A DNA stretch of 64,000 nt, from NCBI GenBank assembly GCA_947577185.1, contig CANPUE010000006.1:68649-132648 (forward strand). The letters run 5' to 3'. Position 1 is the stretch's first letter, and every line of letters starts with the position of its first letter. Source of the DNA: an uncultured Lachnospiraceae bacterium. Its GTDB lineage: Bacteria; Bacillota; Clostridia; Lachnospirales; Lachnospiraceae. The notes below the pieces were generated by a model. The model ran no database searches. It was given only the letters and a program-made list of their open reading frames with translations, and was not told the origin of the DNA. Shown here one piece after another: positions 8,683 through 16,666 of the stretch. Both the position numbers and the translations under genes were made by a program.

Positions 8683-10273
8683 AAGAAAGCCCCTCTTCTT
8701 TTTTCTCCATGTTTTCAATTACACAACTGTGCGGCTTATCCGGACGATCTTTGTTATAGTTGATGCCCACAAGCAGGATTTCTCCGGTATAGCGCTCCAG
8801 TGCCTGTGTGTAATGTCGGTTTTTGATCTGTTGGATCGCTCCGTCTGCCGTCTTGCCATATTTTAATTCCACAACGAGCGCGGGGCCGCCTGTGTGGGGA
8901 AGCGGCAGAAACACAATATCCGCAAAGCCGCGCCCTGTCGGCAGTGCCCTGATGAGCATATAATTTTTTCTGGCACTGTAATATGCCAGTCCGATCGCGC
9001 ACCCCAGCGAGTTTTCATCATTATAAGTCAGGATAGAGGCGACTTCTGTGTGCGCCCTGTCCAATCCCGCCGCCACTTCTTTTTCCCGGCACAAAAGCGT
9101 GTCCTCGAGGAGTTTTTCGGAAGCCGTAATGACACGCATGACCTCTGACCATCCGCCAACGCTCATGGCATTTTCAAATTCTTCAATGATCTCTTTATTT
9201 GGTATCCAGGCCTTTCTTTCCATGGAATCATAGGCAAGATATCCAAGATGGATCAGGAGTGTCAGTACATCGTCCTTCGTTTTAAAACTGCGCATATCAT
9301 TCTGGAAACTGCGTGTATTGACCGCGATACGTCCGCCGCCGAGCATATGCACAATGGCCGTACGCATCCCGTCAAAATCCATATCCATATAGATTTTGAG
9401 TGCATCATAAACCTCCGTGGAAGCCCAGTAATTGGAAAATCTGCGGCAGGTCATCGCTTCGACGACAGATCTCGGATTATAAACATGTTTATAATTTATA
9501 AACTGGTATCCGTCGTACCAGCTGCCTGTCTCAGAAAAGTCCATGCCGTAGCGTCCGCACAGTTCTCTCACCTCATCCTCTGTAAAACCGGTGTACTCTT
9601 CCAGCGCTTTCTGGTCCGTCATCGAATATTCCCAGAACATATTTAATGCCGAATGTTCCCCATATTTCTTAACCGGCAGGATGCCTGTCATATAGGCCAG
9701 TGCAACATACGGCTGATCTTTTAAGAGATCTCTCAGAAAATTGAGATACTGTCTGTGTAAAGCTTCGGCCTCCTGCCGTTCCCGCATGATACAGTCCCAT
9801 TCGTCGATCAGAACGATAAACTGTTTGTCTGTTTTGGCATATATGCGTTCCAATACGGAAGCAAGAACCGTTTCTGTATCAGAAAATAATTCTCCGTACA
9901 CTTCACGTATTTCACCGATCACAGCCTGTTCCAGATATTCTATCACACTCTGTCCTCTGGATCTGATCAAAAACTGCTGCATATTCAGGAAAATCACATC
10001 ATATTGATTCAGATATTCCCGAAAAGTCTCCTGGCCGGCGATTTTAAATCCCTGAAACAGTTCCTCAGAATCACAGCCGCGGCTGTAGTAGGCCGCAAGC
10101 ATCCGCAGTGCCATGGATTTTCCAAACCGTCTCGGCCTGCTGACACAGATATACTTCTGTTCCGTACCAAGCAGTTCATTTGTGCATGAGATCAGGCCGG
10201 TTTTGTCTACATATATTTTAGAACGGACTGCCTGTAAGAAACCGCCGTTTCCCGGATTTAAATAGATGCCCAT
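8669..10273 (-). CDS. AAA-ATPase-like / PD-(D/E)XK nuclease-like protein (DUF1703 type)
   Basis: A 534-residue protein of a family abundant in Clostridia and Bacteroidetes. The N-terminal domain (AAA-ATPase_like) opens with IYVDKTGLI and an unusual P-loop, SRPRRFGKS. VLIDEWDCIM is a Walker B-like strand. The C-terminal region has a PD-(D/E)XK-type core: GFADIVFLP followed by ALVVELK, with Asp and Glu-X-Lys in place. The biochemical role is not established; mobile-element or defence functions have been suggested from copy number and context. The start at 10273 is set by AGGAGG 8 nt upstream. Its own promoter at 10304-10332 overlaps the possible longer start. Confidence 0.85.
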   Translation of the reverse strand: MGIYLNPGNGGFLQAVRSKIYVDKTGLISCTNELLGTEQKYICVSRPRRFGKSMALRMLAAYYSRGCDSEELFQGFKIAGQETFREYLNQYDVIFLNMQQFLIRSRGQSVIEYLEQAVIGEIREVYGELFSDTETVLASVLERIYAKTDKQFIVLIDEWDCIMRERQEAEALHRQYLNFLRDLLKDQPYVALAYMTGILPVKKYGEHSALNMFWEYSMTDQKALEEYTGFTEDEVRELCGRYGMDFSETGSWYDGYQFINYKHVYNPRSVVEAMTCRRFSNYWASTEVYDALKIYMDMDFDGMRTAIVHMLGGGRIAVNTRSFQNDMRSFKTKDDVLTLLIHLGYLAYDSMERKAWIPNKEIIEEFENAMSVGGWSEVMRVITASEKLLEDTLLCREKEVAAGLDRAHTEVASILTYNDENSLGCAIGLAYYSARKNYMLIRALPTGRGFADIVFLPLPHTGGPALVVELKYGKTADGAIQQIKNRHYTQALERYTGEILLVGINYNKDRPDKPHSCVIENMEKKEEGLSYENV

Positions 10274-10303
10274 ACAGTATGCCTCCTGCTTCGTGTTTAC
10301 AAT

Positions 10304-10332
10304 ATTATAATCAATCTCCATAGTAAACACAA
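10304..10332 (-). promoter_or_regulatory. Candidate promoter of the AAA-ATPase/PD-(D/E)XK gene
   Basis: On the minus strand TTGTGT (10327-10332) and a perfect TATAAT (10304-10309) are separated by 17 bp, about 30 bp before the start at 10273. It lies directly after the decayed GH3 gene, so this gene is probably transcribed alone and then into pdp. Confidence 0.55.
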
Positions 10333-10342
10333 CAAAATTATT

Positions 10343-11343
10343 TTACGCCGTCACCTCCCCCATACAGTAAAATACCCTGTCCGGTCCTTCCATGTATCTC
10401 GTATCCGTAATCTTTATTGTTTCTTCATAGCGGATATCTTCGCACGATGCGCCGATCATAACGTCCATTTCTCCCTGTTCGACCATCCACCTCATCTCCC
10501 TGTTCAGATACGCAATCTGACTGGGGGATACCCGGAAAGTGACATGCTTCGTCTCCCCCGGACGTAACGAAACTCTGGCAAATCCGGCCAGCTCCCGTTC
10601 CGGTCTGACCACACCCGCAAGACGGTCTCTCAGATATAACTGAACGATCTCAGTGCCTTCACAGTTCCCGGTATTCGTGACGTTAAGCGATATCTGTACC
10701 ACTCCGTCAGAGGCGGTTTCTTTTTTATCGCAGGCAAAGCCGTCATACCGGAATGTGGTATAGGAGAGTCCATATCCGAAAAAGCTGCGCGCAGGTCTGC
10801 CTCTCGGATCGCCGCCTGAAACGGTTTGCCGTACACTTCCTGTAAAAGCCTGGGCGGCGTGTGGCTCTCTGCACCGTGGATTCCGCCCTCAGAATTGTGA
10901 AATCCCATGAAATGCTTTGCCACGGCTTCGGCATACCGTTTACCGCCTGCCTCTGTCGACTGTACGGAACCGTCTGAAAGACATTCCACCGGGTAATTCT
11001 GGATTCCTTTTGTATAAGCGGTTCCCATCGCGGAGGCAAGTGTGGGATCTTCCCCATAAGTCTCCCCCTGCCGCCCCATCCGGGAATCTCTGGAGATATC
11101 GAGTACAGGCGCCAATACATGGGTAAAACCGACCGCGTTTTCCTCTTTTGTCCTGAAACGACGTACTTCCAGTGTCGACACCTCTCCTATGCCATGCGCG
11201 CAGATTGCTTTCATTGCTTCCCAGCGCTCCGGCATCGCGAATACGCACTGCGTCTGTGCCATCTTTTCTTCCAGACTCATTCTGGACAGTAAGTCCTGTG
11301 CCCGCTCTCCCGCAGACAGGTTTGCATTTTTATAATTTTCCAT
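10343..11343 (-). pseudogene. GH3 beta-glucosidase-type glycosidase, large internal deletion with frame change
   Basis: The 5' part (11343 to about 10790) encodes the N-terminus of a GH3 glycosidase: LLSRMSLEEKMAQTQCV, then GRQGETYGEDPTLASAMG, then AVAKHFMGFHNSEGGIHGAE. The 3' part (about 10785 to 10343, another frame) encodes the GH3 C-terminal end, FFGYGLSYTTFRYDGF, and the fibronectin-III-like domain. The segments meet at about 10783-10795, where READLRA runs straight into FFGYGL. About 400-500 residues of a normal 700-800 are missing, including the nucleophile region, and the frames do not match. A good ribosome binding site (AAGGAGG) and a promoter region remain, so the loss looks recent. 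The product cannot be an active glycosidase. Confidence 0.85.
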
Positions 11344-11432
11344 AGTTTTTATGTCCTCCTTATTTTTTCTGAAACGTTCATCCTGTTCGATCTGGTTTTT
11401 ATTTCAAAAAATTTTACTGCAAAAGTTTCTTC

Positions 11433-11461
11433 ATTATAACGATTTCGTCGTTTCCTGCACA
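11433..11461 (-). promoter_or_regulatory. Candidate activator-dependent promoter of the GH3 gene
   Basis: On the minus strand a perfect TATAAT (11433-11438) lies 17 bp from a poor -35 (TGTGCA, 11456-11461), about 90 bp before the GH3 start. Two direct repeats lie immediately upstream of the weak -35. This is the usual layout of a promoter that needs an AraC-type activator. Confidence 0.45.
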
Positions 11462-11468
11462 GGCACAG

Positions 11469-11499
11469 ATTCGTTTTTGTATGACAGAATTCGTTTTTG
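11469..11499 (-). promoter_or_regulatory. Two 11-bp direct repeats 20 bp apart, candidate AraC-type activator sites
   Basis: ATTCGTTTTTG occurs at 11469-11479 and again, identically, at 11489-11499, a period of exactly 20 bp (two helical turns). Both copies are preceded by CAGA. On the minus strand they lie 7 bp upstream of the -35 box of the GH3 promoter. Paired direct repeats with about 20-bp spacing are typical binding sites of AraC/YesN-type regulators, and a remnant of such a regulator is encoded next door (11584-11742). Confidence 0.5.
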
Positions 11500-11502
11500 A
11501 TC

Positions 11503-11545
11503 AAAAAACCGGAAGACTGAAACAGGATCGATTTCCCATTCCGGT
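11503..11545 (-). terminator. Rho-independent terminator after the response-regulator remnant
   Basis: Read on the minus strand, ACCGGAA (11539-11545) pairs with TTCCGGT (11508-11514), followed by a run of T (11507-11503). It lies downstream of the regulator remnant and upstream of the GH3 regulatory region. Confidence 0.55.
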
Positions 11546-11583
11546 TTTCCGGTTTTTCGCTTACATCATGTGTTCTGAACAGA

Positions 11584-11742
11584 TTACTGTGCCATAGCGA
11601 TTACAAGCTGTGCATCGATCTCGCTTCCGAAAGCGGACGCCGTTACTGCCACCGTGCCGTCATCATGCAGGATCTCCCAGTTCACACCATCCAAAATACC
11701 CTGAATCGCAAAATATTCGTCGTCCACGATCATCAAACGCAT
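11584..11742 (-). pseudogene. Remnant of a YesN/AraC-type response regulator (52 codons)
   Basis: A 52-codon frame begins with a strong ribosome binding site (AGGAGG, 7 nt before the ATG). The start MRLMIVDDEYFAIQGILDGV is the first strand and acidic pocket (DDE) of a receiver domain of the YesN/AraC response-regulator type. After NWEIL the sequence no longer looks like a receiver (HDDGTVAVTASAFGSEID) and the frame stops. It looks like an internal deletion that joined the first 25 codons to an unrelated or far-downstream 3' end. No phosphoacceptor Asp or DNA-binding domain remains. Whether the short peptide is made is unknown. Confidence 0.6.
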
Positions 11743-11874
11743 TTTTTATCCTCCTGTCAGCCGTGATTCTTATTATTTTACCGCATCCTGTCACAAAAAA
11801 ATCCTGCTATTTCGTTCAAAACTACCACAAATCCGACTGCTTAGTATCTTTTTAACCCGCTTATCCAAACCCAT

Positions 11875-11938
11875 TAAAAATAACAGGCCTGACCTTCACT
11901 GAACTGCTTAAAGTGAAATGATTGAATCAAGCCTGTTA
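11875..11938 (-). terminator. Nested-stem terminator after the sugar-binding protein gene
   Basis: On the minus strand TAACAGGC (11938-11931) pairs with GCCTGTTA (11888-11881), followed by TTTTTA. The loop holds a second inverted repeat (TTCACT/AGTGAA). It lies about 50 bp past the stop of the lipoprotein gene. Confidence 0.6.
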
Positions 11939-11987
11939 ATTGATTGGATCAGGAAATATTTCCGTCAAAGAAACTTATCCCAGATCA

Positions 11988-12968
11988 TTAATTACCGTAT
12001 TGAGACACATTTGTGCTGTCAACTTTTTCAAAGGGAACCCACACATATTTCCCATCCTCGCTGACACCCTCCAGTGAATCGACAGATTCTCCTCTGGCAA
12101 ACCGGATCGCCGCTTTTACCGCCGCTTCTCCCTGACCGGCGCCGGACTGACAAACGGTAAATGCCATCTCTCCGTTTTTAATCGCGGCACATCCGTCAGC
12201 TGTCGCATCCACCCCCAGCACCGGCAGGGTACTCAGATCGATATTTGCCTCTTTGCACGCTTCGATCACACCGATCGCCATAGAATCATTTTGACAAAGT
12301 ACACAGTCCACCGGTGATCCGGTTCTTAAAAATGTTTCAAACAGATACTTCGCCAGATCCTGATCCCAGTCGGCATAATCCTCAAACACGTAATTGATCG
12401 TCTTGCCGCTGCTCTCTAACGTCTGTTTCACGCCTTTGCTTCTCCCGTTTGTCGCAGAATGCGCTCTTTCCCCCTTTAACAGCACCACATTGATTTCCTG
12501 ACTGCCTGAGAGCCTGTTAAGCACGTATTCAGCCTGAAACTGTCCTGCCACATATTCATCAGATCCGGCATAAATATAATTCCCTTCTTTGAGATGCTTT
12601 TCATCCGGACAGCTATTGATAAAAACGATCGGTATGTCTCCCGCACTCGCCTTCAGCTCCACAACCGTCTCCGAAGATACGGGACTGCAGAGAATCACAT
12701 CGACGCCCTCTGCCTCGGCAGCTTTCAGGTAATTCACCTGCTTTTCAATCGAACCCTCCGCATCCTTAAATTCAAACTGCACGCCCTCTGCCTCGGCAGT
12801 GTCCCTCGCCGCCGCAACGAGTGTCTCACGAAAACTGTCCATTTGGTTTAAAACAAGAAGAAGCCTTATGTCCTTATTGGAAGCAGTACTGCCGCCGCTT
12901 CCGCATCCGGTAAACGTAAGCATTCCGAGCATCATTCCGACCAACAATATTCCCAGTCTCTTTTTCAT
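11988..12968 (-). CDS. Sugar-binding lipoprotein (periplasmic binding protein type 1, RbsB-like)
   Basis: A 326-residue protein with a lipoprotein signal peptide (lipobox FTGC, Cys22), so it is anchored outside the membrane. The mature part has the two-lobe PBP1 pattern: early strand IRLLLVLNQ, VDVILCSPVSS, PIVFINS, then CVLCQNDSMAIGVIEA and LPVLGVDATADG near the hinge. This family binds pentoses, galactose, autoinducer-2 and similar sugars; the ligand cannot be read from sequence. It starts 3 bp after the chemoreceptor gene and is followed by a terminator. No ABC permease or ATPase is encoded in the window, so a role in sensing through the receptor is a reasonable inference. Confidence 0.85.
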   Translation of the reverse strand: MKKRLGILLVGMMLGMLTFTGCGSGGSTASNKDIRLLLVLNQMDSFRETLVAAARDTAEAEGVQFEFKDAEGSIEKQVNYLKAAEAEGVDVILCSPVSSETVVELKASAGDIPIVFINSCPDEKHLKEGNYIYAGSDEYVAGQFQAEYVLNRLSGSQEINVVLLKGERAHSATNGRSKGVKQTLESSGKTINYVFEDYADWDQDLAKYLFETFLRTGSPVDCVLCQNDSMAIGVIEACKEANIDLSTLPVLGVDATADGCAAIKNGEMAFTVCQSGAGQGEAAVKAAIRFARGESVDSLEGVSEDGKYVWVPFEKVDSTNVSQYGN

Positions 12969-12971
12969 AAT

Positions 12972-14975
12972 TTATACCCCCTGCCTGCCTACTTTAAATT
13001 TGTTCATCTGATCCGCCAGCTCTACCGCCGACGCCGTCAGCTCTTTTGCACCGCAGGCAACCGTTTCGCTGTTGTCGGTGATGTTGTCTGCCTGCTCTAC
13101 CATCGTAGTCGATGTTGCCAGGATCTCCTCGGAACTTGCCGCCTGTTCCTCTGAAATTGCCGCCACATTGACCGCGACATTATCTACCTGTTCCACCTTT
13201 TCCATCATCTGCTGTACCAGATGATTAACCTCGTCAATATTATTGAAAATCACATCAAATGTCTTCAATGCGCTGCTTACCAGCACGCCGCTGCTCTGAA
13301 TATTGCCCACGCTGTCCTCCGCCTGACTCACCGCATCCTTTACGAGAACAATGATCTCAGAAATCAGGCTCTCGATATTATGTACGGAATCTGAACTGGT
13401 CTGTGCGAGCTTTCCGATCTCTGTCGCGACTACCGCGAAGCCTCTTCCTGCCTCGCCTGCCCGGGCCGCCTCAATCGAAGCATTGAGCGACAACAGATTT
13501 GTCTCGTCCGCGATCTCGCTGATCACACCCGTGATTTTTGTAATTTCCTCGGATGCGTTTCCCACCTTGTCGATCGCCTGCTGAAGCTTCGCTACCGATT
13601 CGTTGATGCTTTGCATCGCGACACCGACATTCTGCATGTCCGCTTTTCCCTGACGGGAAACCTCTACCGTCGCCTTCATCTTGAGGTCTACCTGTCCGGC
13701 ATCGCTCCTGGTATTTGCCACGACTGCCGCGAGTGTGGTCGCATTTTCCGCAATCTCATTCACCGAAAGAGAGAGCTGTTCCACCGTGTTGTTCAATTCC
13801 TGCATCGATTCGCTCTGCAGTCTGGAAGCATCATACATTTCCCCGGAGACACTATTGCTATTGTCCGCCTGGATATGCAGCTTGTCAGACACACCGTGAA
13901 TAGACATAATCATACCGCGCATGGACTGGATAAACTGCTCCACGCCCCGGCTCATAAGGCCGATCTCATCATTGCTCTTCGTTGTGACCTGAATCGTAAA
14001 ATCACCGTCGGTCATCGCCGTAATGATTTTTGTCAGTTCCCTGACCGGTCTGATCACTGCCTGGACAACACGCTCGATCAAAACAGCGAGCAGCAGCAGC
14101 GATACCAGACCGATCACCGCCATCAGGATTCTGACCCCGTTAATATCCGCGTAAATCGTTTCTGTCGGAATATAGGAAACCAGAATCCAGTCCGTTCCTT
14201 CTATTTCCGTAAATGCTGTCATTCTGTCATCTATCTCTGTCATCTGGTAATCATGCTGTCCCAGTTTTTCGCCCACATCCCGCATAAAGGCCTCATCGGC
14301 ATCCGCAAGCCGTGTTGAAATCAGGCTGTTATCCCGGTGGGCCAGAATCGTACCGTCCCTGGAATTGACCAGAAATGCCTGCGCATCTTCCATCTCAATA
14401 AAGCTGTTTACAATGATGCTGATACGCTGCAGAGACAAATCTGCTGAAATGACCTTCAAAACATCAGAATGATCATCCAGAATACCGGAAGCACTGACAA
14501 GCGCCTCTCCGTTCTCATCCGTATAGGCATCCGTAAATGCCATATTCAGCCTCGTGATACCGTCCTGATACCATACGGATTCCAATATATTGTTCTCTGT
14601 CTTGTCCGATTCCGCCGCCTTCATAAGCTTTCCGTTTTCATCCGCCACATACAGCCCTTCCGGATAATTATCATTAAACTGATAATAACTGTCAAGGATA
14701 CGCTGCAGAGCCTCTTCATCCGGCGCTGTTCCCTCGATCGCCCGCTTTACGGTCTGAAATGCAGACAGATTCTCATCCAGCCACGACTCAATCTCATTCG
14801 CCTGATTTGCAATGGACGAGCTCAGCAGATTCTGCGAATATTCTGTGATAATATTTTTGGATATCAGGTAAGAGGTAGTGGCAATGACCAATACCATGAC
14901 TGCAACGACCGGCAGAATCGTCCCTAACAGCTTTGCCTTAATCGGAGCTATCTTTTTGTTCGTGTTTTTCCCCAT
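12972..14975 (-). CDS. Methyl-accepting chemotaxis protein (Cache-HAMP-MA)
   Basis: A 667-residue receptor: a basic N-terminus, TM1 at about 18-40, an extracellular region to about 275 resembling a double Cache domain ([31 protein letters not shown]), TM2 at about 280-303, a HAMP linker, and a C-terminal signalling domain. The CheA/CheW-binding hairpin is present ([20 protein letters not shown], then [16 protein letters not shown]). It reports ligand binding to the flagellar motor through CheA. It has its own promoter (15037-15065) and is directly followed by the sugar-binding lipoprotein gene, which may feed it ligand. Confidence 0.93.
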   Translation of the reverse strand: MGKNTNKKIAPIKAKLLGTILPVVAVMVLVIATTSYLISKNIITEYSQNLLSSSIANQANEIESWLDENLSAFQTVKRAIEGTAPDEEALQRILDSYYQFNDNYPEGLYVADENGKLMKAAESDKTENNILESVWYQDGITRLNMAFTDAYTDENGEALVSASGILDDHSDVLKVISADLSLQRISIIVNSFIEMEDAQAFLVNSRDGTILAHRDNSLISTRLADADEAFMRDVGEKLGQHDYQMTEIDDRMTAFTEIEGTDWILVSYIPTETIYADINGVRILMAVIGLVSLLLLAVLIERVVQAVIRPVRELTKIITAMTDGDFTIQVTTKSNDEIGLMSRGVEQFIQSMRGMIMSIHGVSDKLHIQADNSNSVSGEMYDASRLQSESMQELNNTVEQLSLSVNEIAENATTLAAVVANTRSDAGQVDLKMKATVEVSRQGKADMQNVGVAMQSINESVAKLQQAIDKVGNASEEITKITGVISEIADETNLLSLNASIEAARAGEAGRGFAVVATEIGKLAQTSSDSVHNIESLISEIIVLVKDAVSQAEDSVGNIQSSGVLVSSALKTFDVIFNNIDEVNHLVQQMMEKVEQVDNVAVNVAAISEEQAASSEEILATSTTMVEQADNITDNSETVACGAKELTASAVELADQMNKFKVGRQGV

Positions 14976-15036
14976 TCTTCATTCTTCCCCATGTGTTAAT
15001 GTTGACAGGTTCCTTTCGTTAAATCTTATATGCATT

Positions 15037-15065
15037 ATTATACTCTTCTATTGCAAAACACACAA
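15037..15065 (-). promoter_or_regulatory. Candidate promoter of the chemoreceptor / sugar-binding protein operon
   Basis: On the minus strand TTGTGT (15060-15065) and TATAAT (15037-15042) are 17 bp apart, about 60 bp before the receptor start. It lies immediately after the terminator of the sugar operon, so the receptor pair is a separate transcription unit. Confidence 0.5.
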
Positions 15066-15110
15066 CGAAAAACAGCCATAACGGAAAACTAAATTTCCGC
15101 AATGGCTGTT
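15064..15110 (-). terminator. Rho-independent terminator of the sugar catabolic operon
   Basis: ATGGCTGTT (15102-15110) and AACAGCCAT (15071-15079) form a 9-bp stem with an inner CGGAAA/TTTCCG extension. Read on the minus strand it is followed by TTTTTCG. It lies 27 bp after the glycoside hydrolase stop codon. Confidence 0.75.
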
Positions 15111-15136
15111 TTGATGAATATTCTCTGCCCGACTGC

Positions 15137-16666
15137 CTAATCTGTTTTCAGCGAAAGGACCGCCATTCCTTCCCTTCCGGGAAGTGAAAGCTTTGTCTTA
15201 CCGCATGCTTTTTCAAACAGAACCGTCCTGGTCATCTCCCAGGTGTCGATCAACTCTACTTTGTAACAATGGGTCTTTGGAAGTTCCAGCATATCCTCCG
15301 CACAGGTGCGCCTGTCATAGAAAGTCAGGTAAGCGTCCTCGCCGCAATGTCCCTGATATACAAACTCACTGTTGCAAAAGTCAGAAATCTCATCGCCCAT
15401 ACGCAGTATCGCTTTCCCAAAGTGATCAGCCTGCTGCAAAAACTGCGCTTTCTCTTTGGCCGACATATTGACCAGCTGCATGATCCGGCTCTCAATCGGC
15501 TCGATCGGCCCCGGAAGCTGTTCAACAATCTTTTTCAGGAATGCAATGCGCGCCGGGCTTTCCCCTTTCAGCTGGCCGCCTCTGCTCCACCAGAGAATCT
15601 CATGTTCCGGATCCAGAAATGTTTCCCCATGCGTACAATAGCCGCCCATCGTGACCACGCGCCAGAACCGGTACGTCATCTCCCTGCCGGATATGCTTCC
15701 CCAGATGTGCTGAATATTTCCTTCATAACAGCACTCGTCGATCACCACCGGCTTCCGATACAGCCTGCGCCACCCGGCAACCTTATTGAGTACTTTGGAC
15801 TGGATCGATGCATGCGTTACGTTCGGGCGTGTAAAATCCCAGTTTTTAAAACAGTTATGATTAGAGAGCAGATGGTGATACGGGTCATGTTCCGCCACAA
15901 ATTCTTCAATCTGCTCCCAGTCTGTGATTGTCTTTGCCTCACACAGGTCATACTCGTTTGCCAGACTCCACCACACATTCGGAAAGGCCGCGATACGACG
16001 AAGCAGGTAGTCCAGGTAGATCAGGTTATCCGCCTGCGGCATCTTTGCAAAACCCCATCGGTCATAAGGGTGAAACAGGATCAGATCCGCCTGGACACCC
16101 ATCTTTCCAAACTGTATCAGAATTTTTTCCAGTCTCTCCCAGAAGGCAAAGCAGGGACGGTTTACATCCCAGCCGCCATCTTCCTTTTTCTCAAAAGCAA
16201 AATAAGGAGGTTCGTTATGGTTAAAATCATAATGCTTTGGAAATACACAGAAACGGACTTTATTAAAGGGTGTATCCTGCAGGCTCTCCATTGTCTGCGC
16301 GGTCAGCTGATCTTCCTGATGAAACAGCGCATAGACTGTTGTGCCAAACGGATAATAGGGTGTACCATCCGCATAGGTAAAATGCATGTCCGCTGTCCGC
16401 ACCGGGCCATGGATATTCTGCCTGCTGTCCGCGCACGCACAGTGTTCTGCTCCTTCCTGATCCAGAATGCCTGTTACCTTCCATGTATAGGTTCCCGCTT
16501 TCTCCGGCAGGAAACGTACTTTGTAAATACCGTTTCCGGCATAAAAGCCTTTCACGGCTTTGCACTCTCCTTCACAGGAAAATACCGCCTCCAGATCGAT
16601 GTCCACAAAAGATCCTTCCGGTTCTTTTCCTTTCAATTCCAGTTCAAACATTTCATATTGTCTCAT
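15137..16666 (-). CDS. DUF5060/DUF5605 glycoside hydrolase (apiosidase-like, clan A type)
   Basis: A 509-residue protein without a signal peptide, so it probably acts inside the cell on imported oligosaccharide. The N-terminal 80-90 residues form a DUF5060 beta-sandwich (VRFLPEKAGTYTWKVTG). A TIM-barrel-like catalytic region follows, with the likely acid/base in VWWSLANEYDL and the likely nucleophile in KPVVIDECCYEGN. WRVVTMGGYCTHGETFLDP is characteristic of the DUF5605 group. Relatives with DUF4038/DUF5060 include plant-cell-wall apiosidases, but the substrate here is unproven. It overlaps the kinase stop (ATGA) and has GGAGG 7 nt before the start. It is the last gene of the operon. Confidence 0.75.
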   Translation of the reverse strand: MRQYEMFELELKGKEPEGSFVDIDLEAVFSCEGECKAVKGFYAGNGIYKVRFLPEKAGTYTWKVTGILDQEGAEHCACADSRQNIHGPVRTADMHFTYADGTPYYPFGTTVYALFHQEDQLTAQTMESLQDTPFNKVRFCVFPKHYDFNHNEPPYFAFEKKEDGGWDVNRPCFAFWERLEKILIQFGKMGVQADLILFHPYDRWGFAKMPQADNLIYLDYLLRRIAAFPNVWWSLANEYDLCEAKTITDWEQIEEFVAEHDPYHHLLSNHNCFKNWDFTRPNVTHASIQSKVLNKVAGWRRLYRKPVVIDECCYEGNIQHIWGSISGREMTYRFWRVVTMGGYCTHGETFLDPEHEILWWSRGGQLKGESPARIAFLKKIVEQLPGPIEPIESRIMQLVNMSAKEKAQFLQQADHFGKAILRMGDEISDFCNSEFVYQGHCGEDAYLTFYDRRTCAEDMLELPKTHCYKVELIDTWEMTRTVLFEKACGKTKLSLPGREGMAVLSLKTD

